From contig CM034309.1 in assembly GCA_019925795.1 (NCBI GenBank), positions 14,936,729-15,000,728 on the forward strand: a stretch of 64,000 nt of DNA, written 5' to 3'. The position numbers and the translations under genes are program-made. Source of the stretch: Dendrobium chrysotoxum. Its lineage: Eukaryota > Streptophyta > Magnoliopsida > Asparagales > Orchidaceae. Positions within the stretch are counted from its first letter, which is position 1; each line of letters opens with the position of its first letter. The notes beneath the pieces were generated by a model. The model searched no databases. It had not been told where the DNA came from and saw only the letters and a list, made by a program, of their open reading frames with translations. This document shows positions 46,718 to 60,313 of the stretch, piece after piece.

Positions 46718-49700
46718 TGTTGGCTCTGAAAATTCCACGATGCGCTCCTGGCCTCTCCATGCCATCGGTCTCTTTTTCTTGTTTGATGACTGCGAAAAGT
46801 TTTAACGAGTTTAGGTTGCATGTGAATTTTTAGAAGGTAGATTGGGTTTTAGATAAGACACTACAAATACCCTTCTTGATAATGAGAGAGAACTTTTGAT
46901 TGAGCTAGTCATTGAAGAGGTTACATATGTTGTAAATCAAGCATATAATAACAATAATTTTAGGGTTTGAATTTTAATTTTATGATTTGGGATTCATTAC
47001 CACAAACTTAAAATTGGTGGTGGGGGCAATGAAGATGAGCCCCATCCAGATCCCATTGTCATCCCAGGCTGTCATATTCCCTGGTCTACTTAGTCAAAGG
47101 AGGTGGTCGACCCAACCTAACAGAAGGTACCTTATCAGCAGCCATGAATTATTTCATCCAAGAATACCCTGTAGACCTGGGTTGGTGTTTATCTAAGGAG
47201 ATATATTTGAATCCACCTTAGCTGATAGACGGCTTTGTGCCTATCAAATATACTCTATAATTCATAACTCAAGGGTTTGATGTCATTAGGAAACATATAG
47301 GATTTGGTCGTCATCGTAATATAATGGTGCCATTTTACGGTAAAATCACCCGACCAAAGGGCACGTGCCACGTCCCTGGTGGCAAGAGACTATTTGAGGA
47401 TGAATCTTAGTGATACACCCAACATAACATTCGCTCTTTATGAGTTGAGATTAATTTCAAATTTATTGCCCCCGACAAATGATTGCAGAAGGTGGATGTG
47501 TTTTAGTTTTTAGTTTTTAGTTGATAAATTTTATTTTAAGAACTCTGTCTTTTATTAGCTTTGAGATTTGACCTATCTGATTGAGATTTCTCATCAACAC
47601 GGCCATCATCGGGGTAATGTTATAGTCACTTATATTTTTATAGAATTTGGAAGGTATTTTATGATTTAAGTCTTGTCGACTTTACTCCTTTTGAGGAGGA
47701 GATTGAAACTTGAGTACTTGGCCCGCATAACAATCTTGAATCATTAGATTTAGGAATCATATACAATAATCAGAGTACATGTAGGCTGTAACATTTAATC
47801 CTACATAGTATTCTCAAACGTTAGCATTTGTAGCTTTAACACATTTGTCAGAGCACATGCAGGCTATTGCATTTGACCCTGCGTAGCATTCTCAGACGTT
47901 AAGCATTTGTAGCTTTAACATATTTTTTGGAGCACATATAGGATTTATATTTATTTTAAATATAGAATATTATATTAATGAGTATTTGGCCCTGCACAGT
48001 ATTCTCAGACTTTGTATTTATAATTTTAACATGTTTATCAGAACACATGTAGGGGTTTTACTATTCAATTTAAGGGATCATATTTAATACATAAGGGGAA
48101 TTTTAAAGTATTTAAATATGATCCATTTATGCAAGTGATTTTATTTACAAAAATGTCCAAGATTTCATTTAAGGGCCTACGAACGCCTTTTGTCTGCTTG
48201 TACACATGTTGTGGATCCGATGGCATAAAACTTTTTATCTTCAGTTCTTGCATGTATAAAAGAAGTTTTTTTAGTTCATTTTAACCCTTTAAATTGTCAT
48301 TTAACATAGCTCGTAGAGGGTATTTGCTCAATAGGTATTAGGAGATCATGATCGTTTCTATAGGAGAATTATTTTTCTTGCTATGTGTTCCCCTATTATC
48401 TCTGGTAGGTAAGCTGATTTGTTTGATACAAGCTCCTTGTCCTTGCTTGTAGGCTAGTTATTGTGGGCACTACGAATTCCTTATTCTTACTCATAGGTGA
48501 GTCATAGTATGCTTGTAGTAGGCACTATAAATTCTCTACTCCCATTTACAGGTGAATTATAGTTTGTTGTATTTTACCTTTGGGTTGAAGGAAATGGTTT
48601 GAAGCACCAACCACTATAGATCTTAACAAATTGAACCCTTTCGGTCGAATGACATGCTTCATCCTTGAAATTGAAAGTCACATATATAACTGATTTAAGA
48701 GGACTATCAACTCATAAGGGTGTTTGTCGAACTAAATATGTTGTTTCTTGCATTCTTTTTAGTTATAGTTGTTCAGTAGTTTGTAGATTTGCTCTGTTAG
48801 AGAGCTATTGTGTGAGCTACCACATGTTGGAGAGCAGTTTCAGAGTTGTCCGGTAGTTTGGAGAGTTTTTGGCGAGCTCGTGTTTGAGAGCTGCTCAGTC
48901 AATTGTACTTGGATTGAATTATTGGAAACATTTTATCTTTATTTTGTTAATATTTTTTTTATTCTGATTACATTAATTTATTAAGTTGATCAATTAAAAT
49001 GTAGAATTTTAATTAAAATTTAATTTGTTCAATTTGATTAACTAATTAACATATTTTAATTTAGATTTTAAATTCAATTAAAGTTTTAATTTCAGTTGTA
49101 TTAGTTAGTCAAATAGTTTTGAAAGCTTTTAAATTTATAGTGATCTTATGATTTCAATTAAGTAGGTTGAGTTTAAGATTTTAAATTTAGATTACAATTA
49201 ATTCAAATTTAAATTTGTTAAAGTTTTTATTTAAGTTTTAAGTTTTGTCAGTTTATAAAATTTCTATTAGTTAATTAAATCAAATTATATTATTTATTTA
49301 TCCATATAAATTTATTGGTTCATTAATGTTGTAATTATATTAATTAGTTGAATATTTTTCAATCTTTCCAAAAATCTAAATAAGTCCAAAAAAAAAATTT
49401 ATAAGTCCAAAACTTTTGAGTAAATTTTGACAGCCTCCCAACGTCCCGTCCCTGGTGCCATGAGGTAAGGATGGTACTTGCCTTCTAATCTGCCCTGATG
49501 GAAAGATAATCGATGGTAGAGGCTTCAGGACTTTGTCAGGTCTCAAAAATGGTCTTTTGAGGCTTCATGTGATGATTATTGTATGCCGATTATGAAGATT
49601 GGATGCAAAATCAAGTGGTTACCGACGTTTGGATGAAGATCAAGTGCCATTGCTTGGATGCAGATTGGTTGTCATAGATTTGTTGCCCATTGCCAATGAT

Positions 49701-49728
49701 TGTTTAAAGATCCCTTTCTCTTTTTTTA

Positions 49729-49812
<84 letters not shown>

Positions 49813-50325
49813 ATATAATATATTATATAGTATTATATACATATAACAAGAGGAAGAGAGGGGGAGCCCAATCAGGCTAGGGTCGGAGGTGGAGCCACGC
49901 ATAGGATCGGGCACCGAGGAGGGGGCTGGAGTCAACCGGAGGGGTCGGCGTCGGAGGCGAAGGCTGGCTGGGAGATCAGAATCAGTGGGTTCGGCGAGTG
50001 CAGAGGGATGGAGGTTGGAGTGTGTAGGTGGTTGGCGGCGGGTCAGAAGTTTGGAGTCAAGTCGCTGAACAGGAGTGGCATAAGAGGCTGACTGTATGAT
50101 CGCTGGAATTGATGGCACAAGAGGATGACTGAGAGATTGAAACGTAAGTTTCCCTAATTTCCTTGCTTGCATTTTCAAGCTTGGGGTCTTCTGATTCTGA
50201 GAGCGTGTCCCCCGAATGAGAGAGGGTCTTCAGTTTTGTGTTGTGAGTGGGAGTCGGTTTGAGTGGTTGTGTCCAATCGTGGGGAACATTAGGCTGAGTC
50301 GTGGGGTGGTCGATAGTTACGGTCA
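46718..50325 (-). repeat. Gypsy 2 5' LTR
   Basis: From TGTTGGCTCTG next to the primer site to ACGGTCA, 3.6 kb. Contains the 78-bp array (47771-48060) and the (TA)n tract. Non-coding; the frames over 49726-50326 are microsatellite and LTR sequence. Confidence 0.85.
49735..49808. repeat. (TA)n microsatellite, 74 bp
   Basis: Same LTR position as 36051-36173. Confidence 0.97.
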
Positions 50326-50368
50326 ACTATCCCCTCTTTAGCTATGCTAGAATTTGAGAAATTCAGGA

Positions 50369-51042
50369 CATTACAGAAAAATCACCTATTACTGGCAGAA
50401 TTTTAAGCAAAAATCGAGACTTTTTCGATGAATTCCTCCTTTTTCGGTGGTATCTGGCAAAAAAATTTTAGCCAGTATAAACCACGTAGGAAATAGAATT
50501 CGACCGTAGTTTTTCTGCTAGAATAATTTTCCGACAAATTTCTGGCCTCTTACCGAAAAATTTGTTTTAAGGTGTGACTGACGGGAGAAGAGACCAGCGC
50601 AGACAAATTGCTGCTAGATCCATCGGCTTTCCTCAGTATAAAGGATTTTTTAACCGTTTAAATTGTATAAAAAAGAAAGGGAGTGAAGAGGGTGAGTTTT
50701 ACCTCAAACATTTTGAAGAAACTGAGAGAAACTAGCCAAAAATGACTTGAATCGGCGGTTGGGGGTGGAGCAGCCATCGGCTTCGAGTTTGGCCAAAAAT
50801 GCATGAAATGAGGAAGAGGGTCGAGTTAAGGCGAAATATGGCTTCTTCCGGTAGATTTTTTGGCAGAAAATTCAGTCGAAAAACTTCACATTAAACCGTT
50901 AGCTAATTCGACATAAGTGATAACGGGCCCAGAAATTACCGGCAGATTAACTGTTGGAAAAAACTGACAATTAATATACCGATAAAATCACTAGAATTTC
51001 AGCTGTCTTGTATTGCCGGCATCCGGTGATTTTCTTGTAGTG
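50369..51042. mobile_element. Non-autonomous CACTA-like element, 674 bp
   Basis: The left end CATTACAGAAAAATCACC and the right end, reversed, CACTACAAGAAAATCACC agree at 15 of 18 positions. Both are followed inside by GGCAG- or CCGGCA-type subterminal words. A 3-bp GGA flanks both sides (50366-50368 and 51043-51045), the target-site length of CACTA elements. There is no coding capacity. The first C-to-T change in the left end (CATTA for CACTA) suggests age. Confidence 0.85.
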
Positions 51043-51045
51043 GGA

Positions 51046-51355
51046 TGGTGCTGATAAAGATGCACATTTGGATCATGGAAAGCAGTTGGCTAAGATATTA
51101 TTGAGAATGAGAGTCAAAAAAACATTCTCTTGAGAAATACTGCAAAAATACTACAGTATTACTCAAATTTTAAAAGATATTATTTATTTATTTATTTATT
51201 TTTGAAATTATTTTTTATTAGTTTATTTAGGATCAATGCAAAGGATAAAGGATTATATCTAAAGAAAACTAATCTTGATAGTCCGTCCTAGAGAGAGAAT
51301 CCACTTTCTAATTTTCAAATTTCTTCAGCCGCTTCTGTTGGCGGATCTTTCACGG
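51046..51355 (+). other. Sequence upstream of the LINE ORF1
   Basis: Possible LINE 5' untranslated region; contains a (TTTA)n stretch near 51183-51212. No other feature seen. Confidence 0.4.
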
Positions 51356-52387
51356 ATGGCGGGAGATCCTTCGGCTGCAATCTCTGGTCACCGGAGTACT
51401 GATGCTTGGAATCCTTTTGTCATGCGTAATATTGAGGCTCAATCCCTTCAGAATTTTGTCAAAGAGGGGCCTTTGGTGATCAGGGAACCAAAGATTGGCT
51501 GTTTTAAGGTTGTTTCTCTAATATCAGGCAAAGGGAAACTTGTTGAAGATGGTGTTACATTCAAGTCCCCACGTTCTAACAGCAGTATTTTGTTATTGAG
51601 AAGACCAAACGACTTTGAAGCGTCATCTTCCACTGACATGAATCTCCTTGTGAAAAGATTTGGGGTTTCGAACAACACGTTGAATTATGAACATCTGAAG
51701 GTAGTGAAGGAAGCTTCAGCTGTTTGTGGTAATGTTCAAGAAGAAAATCTAGATGTGAATATTAGAAAAACTAAAATACCTACTGGTAATCCCTCGAGCA
51801 GACATCCTAATATCAAGATAAGTTTTTCTTCTAACAATTCTATAATGACGGATGATGGTTTGGCGGTGAAATTGTTTGAACCAAATGTCAAAAGTAATTC
51901 TGAGAAGCTTCAGTTTTCTTTAGAGGTGAAGGTATTTGGCCAAAATGTCCCTATCCAGATGATTGCAAATGAATTACGGAGGCAGTGGATGCAGTTCAAA
52001 AAGTTTCACCTGACAATTCTTGGGTTAGGGTGGGTATTATATTCTTTTTTCACTTATGAAGTAATGGAGAATGTTTTATCATGCGGTCCACGATATGTTA
52101 GCGGACACATTGTGGGAATAGACAAATGAACTCTAGAATTCTCTACCACTTCGTTGAGAGGATTGACATCTCCAATTTGGGTGAGGATGTCGTATTTGCC
52201 TCATCAGTGCTGGGATGAGGTAAATATATCTAGAATAGCTTTTTTGGTGGGTGTACCTATTGTTCTTGATGGAAATATGTTCCAGTGGGGTAGAAGAGAG
52301 TACGCCAGGGTTTGTGTACGTGTAGAGATAGACAAGAAGCTCCCTATGGGTGTCTGGGTGGGGGGTAGAGAAGGCCGATTGTTGTGA
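51356..52387 (+). pseudogene. LINE (L1-type) ORF1 fragment, DUF4283 domain
   Basis: The likely start is ATG at 51356 (MAGDPSAAISGHRS), in good context (ACGGATGGC), rather than the upstream in-frame ATG at 51275. The DUF4283-type domain reads WMQFKKFHLTILGLGWVLYS, ENVLSCGPRYVSGHIVGI, then after one stop SLRGLTSPIWVRMSYLPHQC and GRREYARVCVRVEIDKKLP. The stop at 52127-52129 is TGA where the family has Trp (TGG), a single G-to-A change; the frame on both sides is the same. The sequence stops resembling a LINE at about 52390, so zinc knuckle, ORF2 and the poly-A tail are missing. ORF1 binds element RNA. Confidence 0.85.
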
Positions 52388-54860
52388 TTAAAAAAGAGTA
52401 GTTTTGAAAATGTTAATTATCTTTGGGAATAATTTAAAATTGACATTTAAATTATAATTCTGAAATTGAACATCCATTAGTGATGATATACTACCTCTAA
52501 AGGTTGAAATAAAATCTCCTAATGGGTTCAAATCAAGAATCACAAATCTAATCCTGAATATCGTAGCTGGATTCAAGAGGGAACCACATGTGATCCCAAA
52601 GGATCAAAATAAAGTTCAATCAAATATCTGGCTATGATAATCTGGATAAATTATCATTGATTTCATATTCAAAATTATATCAATAAATAATATATCATCC
52701 CAAAGGAAGAAAATATCATTTATTGTTAATTACTCGAATTTAACGATAACGATCGTCATTTTTTGTTTGATTTTCCAAAGGTAATTAATTATGATTTTGA
52801 AAAGCTTGATTTTGAAAATCAGGTCTGATTTTCTAAATCTCCTACGAGTGCAAGCCCTTGTAGTTAATTACATTATAGTAAACCAAAAATTTCCTACGAA
52901 AACTCTCGATTAAAATAGTGATACAAATTTCATTAAAGATTTCAAAGCTTGATATTAAGGAAGGTAGGGACTAGAATTTCAACAGGGATTAGTTCAAGAT
53001 TGAACACTTATTCTGGAGTCAAAGAAAGAGGGGTACGAGGTGCTTTGAGATTCTAAATTACTTCAGAAACACCTCAGACTATCTTAAGTGTTGGGCTTGA
53101 ATTTTATTGAAAGAGATATTTAGTTTACATGATCAATTTTATTAGAAAGTGGGAATTAGATTCCTGAAGGTTGAGGTCTTAGGATTGAAAATATGCCTCA
53201 GATCCTAAGTTTAAAATGGTACTGAAAATCAGTGACCCGGATCCTAGCTAATGCAATGCAATCTGGACTTACCCTTGCCTGGATTGGGGAGCCAACTAAA
53301 CCACCTAAGCACTTCAAAACCATGAGTCAGGTCAATTATGCAAGAGTGGTAGGAACATTGATTAAGATTGATTTAAAGAATTGGGGTCGACATCAAGAGC
53401 ATATCCTAATTGACCCCTTAACATATGTTGGCTATAATACTTAAGCTAGAAATGCAATTAAAGATTTAACTCAATTTTTAATTTGTATCTAATACAATGC
53501 ATGTAAATTGACTCGATTAAATGCTTAAATCAGAATGAAGAAGTTTTAAAATTAGGCTTAAAATATAGATTTTTTCCTAGAAGATTGCACAGATCCCCTT
53601 GGACAGCACTGCACCGTCATAGACCAGGTGGTCTGCCAGAACCCGCAGGCAGGGAGGTGCCTAGCAAAGGAAAAGAAAGTGCAACAAAATGCATATGAAA
53701 AACTCCCGGCGGTCCCGAGCTTACTTCTTAAATCGTTAGAATTTCTATGTTAGCTTAAATCTTTTAATTTTGTTTAAGTAGAAAAAGTTTTAACGATCCT
53801 TCACGAGCCTCCGATCAGGTTCCAGGATAAATCAAAATCGGCATGCAATATCACCAAAAAAACTAATAAAAGTTGGCAAATCCTAATAGCAATCAACATC
53901 AATTGAATCAATCAAATAATTAAATTAATTAAATAAATGCTCAAACTGAAAGTCCATATGGCAAGTGCCACTTAATTGTACAACCCAGGGTCTGCAAGAA
54001 AAGTAAAGTGGCCGGGTAACACTGACTACAACCCGAATTCTACTCCTAAGACTCAAGTGACTTTGAGAATTGAGATTCTTCTCTTTCTTCACTTCTTCGT
54101 CTTCTTGAAACTCCTTGGATCGTCAGGTTCGGATATCCAAGTGAAAAGAAACTCTCCCTCGAAAGGGATGCTATCTTTTCTTCTTGGATATTTAAAAGTC
54201 ATCCTAATTTGGATCTCCAAATGGAAAGGAACTCTCTCCTAAGGGATGTCCTTTCCTCTTTGGATTCCAAATTGATGTTTAAACATCCCATTCTCAAATC
54301 ACTTTAAATAATTACAACTCAATTACAACTCAAATTACATATGAATAAAATTTAAAATCTAGACTCAACAATCTGTAGGGTTATCCTAATAATCAGCAGT
54401 TATAGAAACATCCCAAGCAGTTAATATTTTTGAAATTTAAAATACTCAAACCAGCCATACTTGGCCATGCTTTTTTAATTATTAAAAGGGGACTTAAGCA
54501 AATTTCTGGAGCATTTGTGTAATTTAATATTTATGATTTCACCCCCTTTAATTTAATTTCCCTGTACTAGTTTGGCCACCTGCATAAGATTGAATTAGTA
54601 CAAATCGTTCCTAACATAGCGGTAGATTTAACGTATAATCAATCACATCACAGAGTGTAGTAAATAAATAAACAATCATAATAATTATATTACTAGCAAA
54701 CAGCATACAGTGAAAGCTCGAAAACCCGGCACATAATAGAAAAGTAAACACCGGCCTAGCCTAAGACTAGAGTTGGTTGTCCTAGCAAACAATCTAAAGT
54801 GTGTGAGATAGTCTGTGTGGCTTTGATATGTCCTAAATAGGATAATTAATTGAAGTTATT
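52388..54860. other. Unassigned non-coding sequence
   Basis: AT-rich, no long frame and no recognised motif. The 70-codon plus frame at 53232-53444 has no family I know. Short GC-richer patches occur at 53580-53660 and 53980-54240. May be part of another decayed retroelement that interrupts the LINE. Confidence 0.4.
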
Positions 54861-56375
54861 TGATGTTTTGGTTGGTTGAGAGGCTTAAAGGATTTAAATT
54901 TGAGTTTAAGTATTAATGGCTTAAAATTAATTTTAAAGTGTATTTAAAAGATTATTGATTACCACCTTTGTTTCACACCAAGGCCGTGAAGTTTATTTCA
55001 TCTTCTTTGGGCTAATTTAATAGCCTCGTAGGCTTGGGTTACCTAGTAATAATCGTATAGTTAAGTGGTTTAATTAATTAAGGATTTAAAAGTTAATTAA
55101 TTTTTTAATTAACTTTGATTGGTTGCTGGTTTCAATGTTAATTTAAGATTTTCTGGAATTTTGAATGATTTATCGAATTTTGGAATTTTTTGGATTATTT
55201 TAATCAATTAATTAAGTGGTTAAACGTTAAATTTTTGATTTAAAGTGTTTTCTAAAAAGTTAATATTTTATTAAAATACTAGACCTTAATACTATCGGTC
55301 AGACAGTAAGTACACTAAAATTGGATTTTTCTAGATTTTATTATGAAGGTTTAAAGTTTTGACTTGATTTTGAACTAGGTTTGACTAATAGTTGACTTTT
55401 TCAAATTTATTTGATTTCAGGAACTTAACATTTTTTATAAATATTAGAACTTAAGATGAGTTGTATGCCTTTGAGTTTGCTCAATTTGGAGTTCATTTGA
55501 ATTAGTTATGAATTTTTGAAGTTTTGACAACTATTTGAATTATTTAATTTGTTTAATTAGAGGCCTTTTGATGATTTGAATCCAAATACCTTCAAACTCC
55601 TTGGAATCAACTCCAAAGATCAAGAATGACCAAAGGAGTGATCTCCAAGTATTTGAAAAATTTCTGGAATTTTTAATTATTTCTAATTAATTAAATTAAT
55701 TAAATATTGAATTTCAATTAAAATTAAATTAAGCTTGATTTTGAAGTTCAGTCAAGGGGCTTTTATTGATTAAGGGTTGAATTATGGTCAGCTTAAGGTA
55801 CAATGCATAATTTTTGGGTTTAAATTTGATTTATTACAATTTTTGGAAGGTTTTAAGGCTTAATTAAGGTTCAATTTTGATTAAATTAATTAAGGGGCTT
55901 AATCACTTCAAAATTCAGTGGGAAATTTTTCTAGGGCTGAGAATGTCTCTAAGTTAAATTGTTCAATGTTTCAAGTCAATTGGAATTGTATCCTAATTAT
56001 TGGAATATTCTAAGTTCTCTAAATGAGTCCTTAATTATTGTCCTTAATGATGTCACTAAGTTTGATGGGTTTGAATCAAAATTTTGCTAACCCTTGACAT
56101 ACCTATACATGCATACACACAATCATAATCAATTCCTAGATCTAGGAGAATCTTAAGTGTGTGTGTGCACCTACACATGCAAAAGTTATGGATAGTATCA
56201 TAAGCAATAACTTGATTAATGAATAATTAGATATTAATTATTTATTAATCCTCCCCCAAAATTTCCATTCACATATTTAATCTATGTTTAAAGTTCCAAA
56301 TGGATCTCTCAAATATTAAGAATTTAAATATATACATAATCTCAAAATAAATTTTTAAATGTAAATATATATATA

Positions 56376-56426
<51 letters not shown>

Positions 56427-57420
56427 GTAAATTTAAAATTTAAAATACTTAAAATATTATTAAAATAAATTTAATATTTAAATGAGGGATCCTTTGGTTT
56501 TCCAAAATTTATATGAAAATAATTTTTTTTAAGTCGTAAAATATTTAGTATAATATTTAATTAAATATTAATTAAATATTAAAATATTCAAGCAATTCAA
56601 ATTAATTAAAATAAATTAAGTTTTAAGTCTCAAATTCAATTTTAAATTAAAATATTGAAATTTTAAAATTTTAAAGTATTATTTATATTTTTTTGATTTA
56701 AATTGAATTTTTTATTAATTTTTAAAGTTTAAGATTAATTAAATGAATTTAAATTAATTTAAAATCAATTAATATTAAAAACTTTTATTAATTAAATTAA
56801 ATTAAATTAACTCTTAAATATTTTTGAATGTTTTTTTAAATTATTTAAAATAATTTCATTAAATAAATTTAAAGTTATTTAAATTTGAGTTTAATTAAAT
56901 ATTAACTAAATGCTTAAATACTTGAATTTTATTTAAATATAAAATAAATCTTAAATTGATTTTTTTTAAATTAAATTAATTTTAAATAATATTTAAATTA
57001 TTTGAAGTATTTTAAAATAAGTTTAGAGATTTTTTTAATTAATTTGATAGTTAATTAAATATCATTTAGGTATTAATAAATTAACAAGGATTTAAAATGA
57101 TTAATTAAATATTTTAAACTAAATTTAAAGTTAAATTAAATTAGACATTAAAGTAAAATATCTGAAATATTTATCTAATATTTTTAAAATATATTTTAAA
57201 AAAATTTGAATTTTATAGAATATTTAATCATTTACATTTAATTATTTAATAAAAAAACTTAATAATTAAGATAATTTAAAATGTAATTAATAATTTAAAT
57301 TAATATTAATTTAAAATGTAAATATTTAATTTTCTGGAAATATTAATATAAAATAAATATATATTTTTTTAATTTTAAAATAATTTTTTTAAAATAAATT
57401 AGAATTAAAAAATTATTTTA
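54861..57420. other. Very AT-rich stretch
   Basis: Mostly TTAATTAAAT-type words, with an (AT)n microsatellite at about 56380-56423. No gene seen. Confidence 0.6.
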
Positions 57421-57497
57421 AATTAATTTTAAGAAAAAATTCCTCCGGCGGTCGGATGGCCACGTGGTGCCATCTGATTCGCTGGACAGAACCGCGC

Positions 57498-57526
57498 CAA
57501 TCATTGCCGGCGGCGGCCAATGATTG
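57498..57526. repeat. Inverted repeat around a GC-rich loop
   Basis: CAATCATTG (57498-57506) and CAATGATTG (57518-57526) are perfect complements around CCGGCGGCGGC. A third GGCAATCATT follows at about 57534. Confidence 0.8.
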
Positions 57527-58263
57527 TGCCACCGGCAATCATTAGCGTTTAATGGGTGGGGTCCATGCGATTTACTTAAACGAATCAACATAGGCATGGG
57601 ACCGTCCGATCGGCCGTGGTCCTGAACTGACGATTCTGATCGCGTCAGACGGAAGATCCCTGCACTGCCTGATCCCACAATTTCGAATAGACGGCTCAGA
57701 TTGAGCCAAACTAGAAAATTGACCACGGGATCTAACCTAGGGGATTTAACCAAGACGCAGAATGGGAGAATCTCGACCGTTGATCATGAGATCAACAGTC
57801 CAGATTTCCCCCAATGAGCAGAAAGTGTAAACCGAGCCCTAGAACTCATTTTCTGGCTCGTTTTCTCGATCCGGTTGACCAAACTTAATGAAATTTTAAA
57901 TATAGCTTCCTTACATGAATAGAAATAGTGGGGAAGCATTTGTTTGGCTTAAAAAAAATAATCCAAAGAGATAATTAATGCTAAGTGTTCAAACTAGGGT
58001 TAAGGATTTTGAGAGATCTAACCGCTCGTTTTAAAAGATTTTGGATTCTCTGAGCTTATAGACTATCCACGATTCTTTTCCCTCTTGAAGTCGCAGTATG
58101 ATAAGCTACGGATTGACTGGAAGAAACCTTGGACAGATTTTGCCTTAGGCTCCCCGGGAAGCTCGCCGGCGGCAGCTTTGACCGGCTGATCTTGATTGGA
58201 AAATGTTTTTGAGGATGTCTTGATTCAAAATGAAACAAGATTTGGCTATGGGAAGCTCTTGGT

Positions 58264-58264
<1 letters not shown>

Positions 58265-58307
<43 letters not shown>
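58265..58307. repeat. (GA)n microsatellite
   Basis: Uninterrupted GA repeat. Confidence 0.95.
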
Positions 58308-58309
<2 letters not shown>

Positions 58310-59276
58310 AGATGGAGATAGCTCTCTATTTTGAACATATTGCCCTATTCAATTGTCCTTGGGCTCAAGGGATGGCTGGGATTGGTTTGTATGGGCTTCC
58401 TGATGCTTGCCACTTGTCCTCAAACGGTTAGAATGGCAGGAGGAAGGATAATAGGGTACAATGAGGTGTAAAGCCCATTTTGTCCCCCCATAGGCATGTG
58501 GGAGTGATCCAAACCATTGGATCCCCATCCAAGGGTTAGAATACACCCTAAGAAGGTTCTAGAGCTTATTAAAATAGCTGGATGGGTTTAGAATTATAAA
58601 AAAGATGGATTAAAATAGGTTTTGACCATCTTTAACTACTCCTTAACCCTTTGTTGACTTGATTTGACCAGTCAATAGTCAAGGGGTGGTGAGGTGATAG
58701 CCGAGGGGACCTAAGGAACTGTTGGGATGATTCCAAGGGAGTTTGATAGCTTAAAGGGGATTCAAAGCTTAAGGGTCTTGAGTTTGAATGAGTGGGAGAG
58801 GTTTTAAGGGGTTTGACCATGTGTTGACTGGTCAAATGATAATATTGATTGCTGAGGTGGCAGCCAAGGAAAGCTAAGGAATGGTCTTAAACTATTTGAG
58901 TGGGTTTGAGATGGTTTGATGGCTAGAGATTTAATTTTGAATGCTTAGAAGGAGGTTTAAATTGATTTGACCAAACTTTGAAGAATTGGCTTGGTCAACT
59001 TGGGTTCGGTTTAATTGGCCAAAGATTGAAGTATAATTAGGCCATATTTTGAAAGGCATTGAAGGCTTGAGGATATTAACTTAATGATGTTATTTGATTT
59101 GATCCAAATGGGTCAAATTAGGCTAGACTTGGGTCTTATTTGACTTGGTCAATTGTTAACCTAGTCAAAGGTCCAGTCAAGTCCAAAATCACTAGGGGAA
59201 GTGATCATAAGGATTTGATGAGGTTTTGAATGCATATGAGCCTTGATTCAAAATAGAGAAGCTTAAGGGTTTGACT

Positions 59277-59384
59277 GGTCAACCTGGTTGACTTGGTCAA
59301 CCTGGTTGACTTGGTCAACCTGGTTGACTAGGTCAACCTGGTTGACTAGGTCAACCTGGTTGACTTGGTCAACCATGTTGACCC
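59277..59384. repeat. Six tandem 18-bp palindromic units
   Basis: Units of GGTCAACCTGGTTGACTT at 59277, 59295, 59313, 59331, 59349 and 59367, the last one degenerate. Each contains the dyad GGTCAACC/GGTTGACY. The surrounding kilobase has many further TTGAC and GTCAA words. Confidence 0.95.
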
Positions 59385-60313
59385 AGGACCAAGATTAAGG
59401 CTTGACAGGTTTGATTGGGTATCTGGAGTTTGGTAGAAGTTGTTTCAGAGTTTGGGATGGTTAATTTGGTCAAAATGTCTATTTTGACCCTTAAAGGCAT
59501 GTTTGGTCAACCTAGGTTGATTTGGTCAACCAGGTTAACCTAGGGGCTGGAAGTGGGTCCAACAGGTTTAGTTTGATGTTTGAAAATTGTTGGAAGTGGT
59601 TCCAAGCAATTTGGAGGTCATTTGGTTTGAAAAGTGTATTTGGACCCCAAAGGGGTATTTTGGTCATTTTGACCCCTGATCAACTGGGGGTTAAAGTGAG
59701 TCCAATAAAATGTAATTTAATGTTCAATAAGTCAGGATTAAAGGTCTGGAAGTGATTGGAAGCTTTGAAGAAAGCTCCAAGGTAAAAATCCACTGGGTGA
59801 CAGGTCCAGTGGCATAGGCCGTAAATATTTGAAGGTTTTATAGCCTTTGAATTTCAATTTAGTTTCTGAGGTTAGAGACCTTAGAATGAGCTTAAATTTA
59901 GAGGATTGCCTCTAGAGACATGTCACATCACTTTGGAACTGACAGACCCTGAATCAGAGGTCATTTGATAGGGTTTTGAAATATTCAAAGATTTACTGAA
60001 AAAGACTTTCAGGACTTAGACCTTCGGCCTTGGAATTTGATCTGGATTTCTGGTTTTGAGCTAGATTTTGAGTTTGAATGATAGGGTTTGAACTAACTAA
60101 ATCATTTACATTTATTTATGTGATTGTAGATGATTAGATAGGATTAAGGTCAGGTCAGAGGCTGGAGAAACATGATGTGAGTTGTTTAAGGGTCAGGATT
60201 GGTCAGGGATTTGAATTGACTTGAGCTTTGGATTGATTTGAGTCTTGAATAGATTGATTTAAAATTTGGGTTGGTCTGGACTAAAAATAGATTTGAGGTC
60301 TGGATATATCTAA

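Larger units (their letters stand above)
57421..60313. other. GC-richer non-coding block, probable old LTR
   Basis: Base composition changes abruptly at 57421. Read on the minus strand it has a (CT)n tract, GCCGCCGGCGAGCTTCC and a region that looks like an LTR leader (58020-58320). No domain is encoded. No TG..CA boundary or partner LTR was found, so the assignment is tentative. Confidence 0.35.

Noticed and set aside
53232..53444. 70-codon plus ORF as a host gene
   Set aside because: Too short, no homology recognised, no gene-like context.
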